From Spirochaetales bacterium (GTDB lineage: Bacteria; Spirochaetota; Spirochaetia; DTKZ01): DNA of 5,805 nucleotides. Of this stretch, positions 1 to 5,805 are shown in pieces. The translations under genes were made by a program, and so were the position numbers. The notes under the pieces were generated by a model. The model saw only the letters and a program-made list of their open reading frames with translations, searched no databases and was not told where the DNA came from. The first letter of the stretch is position 1. Every line of letters begins with the position of its first letter. Where the stretch lies: assembly GCA_017998025.1 (NCBI GenBank), contig JAGODW010000112.1, forward strand, positions 1 through 5,805, written 5' to 3'.

Positions 1-1244
1 AGACTGAACCGTTCAATCAGCCGGTTTCGGGCCAGTTCTACGGTACCGGATGCCTTGATGATGGCGATCACCTCATCTATATTATCCAGCGCGATCTTGA
101 GTCCTTCCAGAATATGGGCCCGTTCCTCTGCTTTTCGCAGGTCATACCGGCTTCTCCGAATCACTACTTCCCGACGATGCGCCACATAGTGTGCAATCAT
201 TTCTTTCAGGGTGAGGGTTTTCGGACGTCCGTCTACCAGGGCCAGGTTATTCACTCCGAAGTTTATCTGAAGTTGTGTATGGATAAATAGAAAATTCAGG
301 ATAATCTTAGGACTTACTCCCTTCTTCAGTTCTATCACGATCCGCATCCCATCACGGTCCGATTCATCTCGAAGATCTGAAATGCCGTCTAGATTTTTTC
401 CTTTTACCAGTTCCGCAATCCGCATAATGAGGGTTGCTTTATTTACCATATAAGGAATTTCGGTAATGATAATTACATCCTTCCCGCTTTTGCTGGTTTC
501 AATAGTAAACCGGGCGCGAACCGTGATCCGCCCCTTCCCTGTCTCGTACGCTTCACGAATTCCATTCAAACCGTAAATGATTCCACCCGTTGGAAAATCC
601 GGCCCTTTAATGTATTTCATCAGTCCTTCTATACTGATGGTTTGATCATCAATGTAGGCTGCGATGGCATTGCATATCTCCCGGAGATTATGAGGCGGAA
701 TGTTGGTCGCCATTCCTACGGCAATACCGCTTGTTCCATTTGCCAGAAGAAAGGGAAAGGCTGCGGGAAGAACCTTTGGTTCTTTCAAGGAATCATCATA
801 GTTCGGGACGAAATCAACTGTTTCCTTATTGATGTCCTTTAACATCTCTTCGGCCAGCTTTGTCATGCGGGCTTCTGTATACCGCATAGCTGCCGGCGGA
901 TCTCCATCAATTGAGCCGAAATTTCCCTGTCCCTGGATCAGAGGATACCGGAGGGAAAAATCCTGGGCTAACCGGACCAGCGCATCATAAATGCTCATAT
1001 CTCCATGGGGATGATACTTTCCCAGTACATCGCCTACGATCCTTCCCGTCTTTTTAAAGGGTTGGTTCGACCGGACCCCCATTTCACTCATAGAATAGAG
1101 GATCCGGCGATGAACCGGTTTTAATCCGTCCCGTACATCCGGTAAAGCCCGGGAAACAATGACGGACATTGCATAGTTCAGGTAGGAGGTTTTTACCTCA
1201 TCTTCGATGGATATAGGTATGACCTTCCCTTTTTCCTCTGCCAC
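1..1244 (-). CDS. gyrA: DNA gyrase subunit A (partial, N-terminal 414 residues)
   Basis: GyrA is the breakage-reunion subunit of DNA gyrase, which with GyrB introduces negative supercoils using ATP. The reading frame is open from a GTG at 1244 to the left edge, where the C-terminal part (rest of the coiled coil and the DNA-wrapping beta-pinwheel) is missing. The start is supported by GGGAGA seven bases upstream and by the GyrA-like opening ([22 protein letters not shown], residues 8 onward). Visible landmarks are [15 protein letters not shown] (36-50), the quinolone-pocket helix [10 protein letters not shown] (78-87), [12 protein letters not shown] (104-115) and the active-site motif [10 protein letters not shown] with catalytic Tyr122. 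[15 protein letters not shown] (173-187) contains the DNA-intercalating Ile174. Numbering matches E. coli GyrA, so Met83 replaces Ser83 while Asp87 is kept. It lies 21 bp after gyrB and is surely co-transcribed with it. ParC is less likely because of the adjacent true gyrB, but the GyrA-box that would settle this is outside the window. Confidence 0.97.
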   Translation of the reverse strand, partial: MAEEKGKVIPISIEDEVKTSYLNYAMSVIVSRALPDVRDGLKPVHRRILYSMSEMGVRSNQPFKKTGRIVGDVLGKYHPHGDMSIYDALVRLAQDFSLRYPLIQGQGNFGSIDGDPPAAMRYTEARMTKLAEEMLKDINKETVDFVPNYDDSLKEPKVLPAAFPFLLANGTSGIAVGMATNIPPHNLREICNAIAAYIDDQTISIEGLMKYIKGPDFPTGGIIYGLNGIREAYETGKGRITVRARFTIETSKSGKDVIIITEIPYMVNKATLIMRIAELVKGKNLDGISDLRDESDRDGMRIVIELKKGVSPKIILNFLFIHTQLQINFGVNNLALVDGRPKTLTLKEMIAHYVAHRREVVIRRSRYDLRKAEERAHILEGLKIALDNIDEVIAIIKASGTVELARNRLIERFS

Positions 1245-1250
1245 AGTAGT

Positions 1251-1258
1251 TCTCCCTT
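1251..1258 (-). promoter_or_regulatory. gyrA ribosome binding site
   Basis: On the minus strand AAGGGAGA precedes the GTG at 1244, with GGAG seven bases from the start codon. It lies in the 21 bp gap after the gyrB stop. This site decides the start, because there is no ATG at the N-terminus and the first in-frame ATG inside the gene is within the conserved NYAMSV motif. Co-transcription with gyrB is inferred from the short gap. Confidence 0.8.
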
Positions 1259-1265
1259 GTTAAAC

Positions 1266-3221
<1,956 letters not shown>

Positions 3222-3259
3222 GGCAGCTTAAAGCCGATGAGAAACTCACAAGGCAAGCA

Positions 3260-3288
3260 TTGCGAAGAACGAAAGGATAGCGTAAAAT
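3260..3288 (+). promoter_or_regulatory. candidate dnaA promoter overlapping the annotated start
   Basis: TTGCGA (3260-3265, 4 of 6 consensus bases) and TAAAAT (3283-3288, 5 of 6) are spaced by 17 bp. This is the best promoter-like pair on the plus strand of the gyrB-dnaA gap. It would start RNA near 3294-3296, downstream of the ATG at 3287, and so conflicts with that start. If it is real, DnaA begins at 3299 or 3311. If 3287 is the true start, the dnaA promoter must lie further upstream, where I see only poor matches. Confidence 0.4.
3272..3277 (+). promoter_or_regulatory. possible dnaA ribosome binding site for the 3287 start
   Basis: AAAGGA lies nine bases before the ATG at 3287, and this is the main reason to annotate that start. 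The next in-frame ATGs (3299 and 3311) have weaker upstream matches, such as GGGCGA before 3311. The same bases fall in the spacer of the candidate promoter, so both readings cannot operate on one transcript. Confidence 0.5.
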
Positions 3289-4678
3289 GGTTCAATGTAT
3301 GGGCGAAACGATGTGGGACTATAGTGTTTTCTGGAAAGAGACGATCCAGCAGCTACGTAACAACCTTTCACCACAAGAGTTCATGATGTGGTTTACCAAT
3401 ATAACCTATGAAAGTTCTCAGGAAGGGGTAGTAACCATCTCCGTCCCATCTTCCTTCTACAAGGACCAGGTAAAACAACGGTACTTAGCTTTAATCGAAG
3501 AGAAGCTGTTCGAACTTTCAGGATTCAAGATTTCTCTCAACATTACGGTAAAACGAAAGCAGGAGGAAACTGAAACAGAGAAAAAGAACTCTTCTTCTGT
3601 ATCAGCCCCACCGACCAAAAAAACACGAGGACTTCACCCCCAACTCCGTAAAGAGTACACTTTTGAAAATTTCGTAATAGGAGTGAATAACTCATTTGCA
3701 GCCAATGCGGCACTTGCGATTGCAAAAAATCCGGGAACCGCTTACAACCCCTGTCTTATTTATGGAGGAGTGGGGCTGGGTAAAACCCATTTAATCCAAT
3801 CGATAGGTCACTCTGTGTATTCCAATTTTAACGATTTTAAAGTGGTATATGTAACGGCAGAAAATTTTACCAACGAGTTTATTCAAGGACTCCGGGATAA
3901 AAATATTTACAAGTTTAAGAACAAATACCGGAATGCAGATGTTCTTTTAATCGATGATATCCATTTCCTCCAAAATAAGGAAGAAACGCAGGAGGAGCTG
4001 TTTCACACCTTCAACGCTCTGTACGAGTCAAATAAGCAGATGGTATTTACCTGCGATCGTCCTGTTTCAGAGATAAAATCTCTCTCTGATCGGCTTCGCA
4101 GTAGATTTGAACGGGGATTAAATGTAGATCTCCAGCCTCCTTCGTATGAAACCCGGTATGCTATTCTAAAGAAAAAAGTTGAGATGGCAAATGTCTCTAT
4201 TCCAGAGGAAGTATTAAATCTCATTTGTACCAATGTTACTACCAATGTGCGGGACCTGGAAGCAGCCCTTACTAAAATTATAGCGTATGCAGAACTGGTA
4301 AACAAAAACATTACCCTGGAAATTGCTCAGGCACAATTAAAGGACTTTTTCTCCAGCCCGAAACAGAACAATGTAACGATGGATCTGATCAAGAAAACGG
4401 TGGCAGAATACTTTGCTCTCTCATATTCTGACTTAAACAGTAAAAAAAGAACAAAAGCAATTGCCTTTCCCCGTCAGGTTGCTATGTACATAGCGAGGGA
4501 AATAACCGAGTATTCTACCACGGAAGTAGGGCTTGAATTCGGAGGTAGAGATCATACGACAGTTATGCATGCATGCCAGCAGATAGAAGTTCGTATGAAG
4601 GTCGATCCTACCCTGGAACCCATCATCCAGCATCTCATCCGGACGATCCGGGAACATTCGTTAAAATCTAAAACTTGA
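3287..4678 (+). CDS. dnaA: chromosomal replication initiator protein DnaA
   Basis: DnaA is the AAA+ initiator that binds 9-bp boxes at oriC, melts the origin and loads the helicase. Domain I (about 10-90) contains the FW...LSPQEFMMWF pattern. Domain II is a short charged and Ser-rich linker (about 90-122). Domain III has Walker A GGVGLGKTH (160-168), Walker B LLIDDIHF (220-227), sensor I TCDRP (255-259), the arginine-finger segment DRLRSRFERGL with Arg273, and the sensor II motif NVRDLEAAL with Arg322. Domain IV carries the helix-turn-helix and the DnaA signature, with Arg396 and GGRDHTTVMHA (419-429). The 463 aa length is normal for the family. Three in-frame ATGs lie near the start (3287, 3299, 3311). 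The first has the best ribosome binding site. Family alignment favours 3311, which puts the first domain I Trp at position 8, as I recall for B. subtilis DnaA. The gene is followed by the box-rich spacer and dnaN and is likely autoregulated through DnaA boxes, although none is seen upstream of it. Confidence 0.98.
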   Translation: MVQCMGETMWDYSVFWKETIQQLRNNLSPQEFMMWFTNITYESSQEGVVTISVPSSFYKDQVKQRYLALIEEKLFELSGFKISLNITVKRKQEETETEKKNSSSVSAPPTKKTRGLHPQLRKEYTFENFVIGVNNSFAANAALAIAKNPGTAYNPCLIYGGVGLGKTHLIQSIGHSVYSNFNDFKVVYVTAENFTNEFIQGLRDKNIYKFKNKYRNADVLLIDDIHFLQNKEETQEELFHTFNALYESNKQMVFTCDRPVSEIKSLSDRLRSRFERGLNVDLQPPSYETRYAILKKKVEMANVSIPEEVLNLICTNVTTNVRDLEAALTKIIAYAELVNKNITLEIAQAQLKDFFSSPKQNNVTMDLIKKTVAEYFALSYSDLNSKKRTKAIAFPRQVAMYIAREITEYSTTEVGLEFGGRDHTTVMHACQQIEVRMKVDPTLEPIIQHLIRTIREHSLKSKT

Positions 4679-4689
4679 AAGGTAAAAAG

Positions 4690-4698
4690 GGTGGATAC
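4690..4698 (-). promoter_or_regulatory. DnaA box, weak (7/9)
   Basis: The minus strand reads GTATCCACC, matching TTATCCACA except at the two outer positions, so the inner TATCCAC core is intact. It lies 11 bp past the dnaA stop and is the leftmost candidate box. Confidence 0.45.
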
Positions 4699-4749
4699 TC
4701 TGTTAGTATGTAAGTACAAATCAATCAAATCTCAGCCCTCTTGTGTATT

Positions 4750-4758
4750 TGTGGATAA
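4750..4758 (-). promoter_or_regulatory. DnaA box, perfect consensus
   Basis: TGTGGATAA on the plus strand is TTATCCACA on the minus strand, the exact high-affinity DnaA box. It forms an inverted pair with the box at 4770-4778, with 11 bp between them. Confidence 0.92.
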
Positions 4759-4769
4759 GAGATTGCCGG

Positions 4770-4778
4770 TTATCCATA
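4770..4778 (+). promoter_or_regulatory. DnaA box (8/9)
   Basis: TTATCCATA differs from consensus only at position 8. It faces opposite to the perfect box 20 bp to its left and is 5 bp from the weaker box on its right. Confidence 0.85.
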
Positions 4779-4783
4779 AGGAA

Positions 4784-4792
4784 TGTGGAAAC
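4784..4792 (-). promoter_or_regulatory. DnaA box, weak (7/9)
   Basis: TGTGGAAAC on the plus strand reads GTTTCCACA on the minus strand, matching at 7 of 9 positions and keeping the TCCACA half. Its position beside two better boxes makes it more credible than an isolated match. Confidence 0.6.
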
Positions 4793-4823
4793 TATCTTCT
4801 TTATGAATCAATAGATAAAATGC

Positions 4824-4832
4824 TTATACACA
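4824..4832 (+). promoter_or_regulatory. DnaA box nearest the unwinding region (8/9)
   Basis: TTATACACA is identical to the E. coli oriC R2 box and differs from consensus only at position 5. It is the last box before the triplet array, 12 bp away (TATTGACAGGCT), and so is the natural anchor for loading DnaA onto single-stranded DNA. Confidence 0.85.
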
Positions 4833-4834
4833 TA

Positions 4835-4866
4835 TTGACAGGCTCTACTACTACGACTTCTATACT
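4835..4866 (+). promoter_or_regulatory. weak candidate dnaN promoter
   Basis: A perfect TTGACA (4835-4840) and TATACT (4861-4866, 5 of 6) flank the triplet array, but the spacer is 20 bp, longer than the preferred 16-18. RNA would start near 4873, a few bases before the dnaN ribosome binding site. It could be chance, since dnaN may simply be read from dnaA transcripts. Confidence 0.3.
4845..4862. other. DnaA-trio-like triplet array (predicted unwinding element)
   Basis: The plus strand reads CTA CTA CTA CGA CTT CTA. On the minus strand this is 3'-GAT GAT GAT GCT GAA GAT-5'. Five of the six triplets fit the described DnaA-trio consensus 3'-[G/A]A[T/A]-5', the exception being the fourth. The array is preceded by a DnaA box and a short GC-containing segment (GACAGGC) and followed by AT-rich DNA, the order described for the B. 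subtilis basal unwinding system. In that system DnaA filaments on the trio strand to open the duplex. The assignment is by resemblance only. Confidence 0.7.
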
Positions 4867-4880
4867 AAATTTCTACAATA

Positions 4881-4885
4881 AGGAG
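4881..4885 (+). promoter_or_regulatory. dnaN ribosome binding site
   Basis: AGGAG lies eight bases before the dnaN ATG, a strong site. It sits directly at the right end of the predicted unwinding region. Confidence 0.85.
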
Positions 4886-4893
4886 ATAGAAGA

Positions 4894-5805
4894 ATGAAGT
4901 TCACCTGTGAAAAATCTGCTTTGCTAAAAGAAATAGGAATTGCTCAGGAAGTCATCTCTTCCAAAAATGCTTTATCTATTCTTTCCAACGTTTTACTGGA
5001 ATCTAATGAAGGTACACTCACCCTACGGGCTACAGATCTAAAAGTAACGTTTGAAACACGGATTCCCGTAGAGGTTACGGTTCCGGGAAGTACCACGGTA
5101 TTTTGTGATAAGTTTCTGGGAATTCTACGGACACTACCGGAAGGAGATATTGAGTTTGAAGAAAAGGAATCCGGGATGTTTTTCATTAGGCCGGTGTTTA
5201 AAAAAATCGACTTTCGGTTAAAAACTATTGCTTCAGATAAATTTCCAGAGCTTCCTGATACAGCGGATGAAACATACTTTTCTTTTCCACAGAAAGAATT
5301 TAAAGATATGATTGAACAAACTATCTTTTCTGTTTCTGATGATGAAACACGTTACTACATGAACGGGGTTTGCCTGGAAAAAAACGAGGATCGCCTGGTA
5401 ATGGTAGCTACGGATGGGAGAAGACTTTCTCTTATTTCCAAAGAAGCTTCGGATCCGATTCCCGACTTTAAACAAGTAATTGTTCCACCGAAGGCATTGA
5501 ATCTGTTTCAGCGGTTGGCTTCCGGGGAAGGGTTGGTATCACTATCTATTTCCGATAAAAATGCATTTTTGCGGTTTGATAATCAGAAGCTTTCCACTGC
5601 CCTGATTGAAGGTACGTTTCCGAATTATCAGCGGGTAATTCCTGTAGGACAGAAGTATACTATAAAAATTGAAATTGCAGAGTTTCTGGAGGCAATTAAA
5701 CGAGTATCTCAATTAGTAGAGCAAAAATCCAAGAGGATCTACCTGGAAGTATCCGAAAACAGCCTGGTTCTTAGTTCTGAGGAGAGTGATCTGGGAATTG
5801 CAAAG
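4894..5805 (+). CDS. dnaN: DNA polymerase III beta sliding clamp (partial, N-terminal 304 residues)
   Basis: DnaN forms a dimeric ring around DNA that tethers the replicative polymerase and serves repair and regulatory partners. The frame is open from the ATG at 4894 to the right edge. The family length is about 370 aa, so most of clamp domain III, including the C-terminal end that lines the partner-binding pocket, is missing. The N-terminus MKFTCEKSALLKEIGIAQEV and the first-domain motif LRATDLKVTFET (44-55) are typical. Domain II (about 126-250) carries the hallmark VATDGRRLSL (171-180) and EGTFPNYQRVIP (239-250). The start is fixed by AGGAG eight bases upstream and by the family N-terminus. 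It follows dnaA across the oriC spacer and shares its strand, the common dnaA-dnaN arrangement. Confidence 0.98.
   Translation, partial: MKFTCEKSALLKEIGIAQEVISSKNALSILSNVLLESNEGTLTLRATDLKVTFETRIPVEVTVPGSTTVFCDKFLGILRTLPEGDIEFEEKESGMFFIRPVFKKIDFRLKTIASDKFPELPDTADETYFSFPQKEFKDMIEQTIFSVSDDETRYYMNGVCLEKNEDRLVMVATDGRRLSLISKEASDPIPDFKQVIVPPKALNLFQRLASGEGLVSLSISDKNAFLRFDNQKLSTALIEGTFPNYQRVIPVGQKYTIKIEIAEFLEAIKRVSQLVEQKSKRIYLEVSENSLVLSSEESDLGIAK

Larger units (their letters stand above)
4679..4893. other. oriC: putative chromosomal replication origin (oriC), dnaA-dnaN spacer
   Basis: This 215 bp spacer holds five DnaA-box matches: one 9/9, two 8/9 and two 7/9 to TTATCCACA. They lie at 4690-4698, 4750-4758, 4770-4778, 4784-4792 and 4824-4832. 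A triplet array resembling DnaA-trios follows at 4845-4862, then an AT-rich stretch (4861-4880). The boxes are absent from the gyrB-dnaA gap, so the origin is assigned here. In B. subtilis, and by report in Borrelia, the dnaA-dnaN spacer also holds the origin or its unwinding part. No intrinsic terminator is visible, so dnaA transcripts may read through into dnaN. The location is inferred from sequence only. Confidence 0.85.

Noticed and set aside
4003..4311. 102-codon minus-strand open frame inside dnaA
   Set aside because: It overlaps the conserved AAA+ domain of dnaA in antisense, with no recognisable product or regulatory signals.
4442..4448. Run of seven A in dnaA as a possible frameshift site
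   Set aside because: The zero frame is AGT AAA AAA AGA, which does not fit the X XXY YYZ slippery pattern. The frame continues intact through domain IV, and no alternative product of note appears.
4742..4750. TGTGTATTT as an additional DnaA box
   Set aside because: It matches the box consensus at only 6 of 9 positions and overlaps the perfect box by one base, so it is not better than chance in AT-rich DNA.

Overview
This 5.8 kb window is a chromosomal replication-initiation locus. It reads gyrA (partial) <- gyrB <- | -> dnaA -> oriC-like region -> dnaN (partial). All four proteins are recognisable from family motifs. The gene order, with gyrBA divergent from dnaA-dnaN, and the protein sequences (for example [12 protein letters not shown] in GyrB) suggest a spirochaete of the Spirochaeta/Treponema/Borrelia kind. 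The DNA looks moderate in GC, with frequent CGG arginine codons. This taxonomic call is inference from recall, not from a search.

Left half, minus strand. gyrB (1266-3173) is followed after 21 bp by gyrA, which starts with GTG at 1244 and runs off the left edge. They form an operon driven by a good sigma70-type promoter (TTTACT-17-TATAAT) just upstream of gyrB. Together they encode the A2B2 gyrase that introduces negative supercoils and so helps the origin melt. GyrA has Met at the position of E. coli Ser83, and GyrB has Trp at the position of Lys447. Both positions belong to quinolone resistance-determining regions.

Middle, 113 bp between gyrB and dnaA. It carries the gyrB promoter and a candidate dnaA promoter. 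I see no DnaA boxes there.

Right half, plus strand. dnaA (annotated 3287-4678; a start at 3311 is a serious alternative) is followed by a 215 bp spacer and then dnaN (4894 to the right edge). The spacer holds one perfect DnaA box (TTATCCACA, minus strand), two 8/9 boxes and two 7/9 boxes. A run of CTA-type triplets next to the dnaN ribosome binding site resembles the DnaA-trio element of the Bacillus subtilis unwinding region. I therefore place oriC between dnaA and dnaN, with unwinding predicted near 4845-4880.

Functionally the genes form one circuit. DnaA binds the boxes and melts the adjacent DNA, gyrase supplies negative supercoiling, and the DnaN clamp tethers the polymerase. I found no mobile element, CRISPR array, RNA gene, clear intrinsic terminator or novel gene system. 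The points of interest are the origin architecture, the drug-target residues and the unresolved dnaA start.
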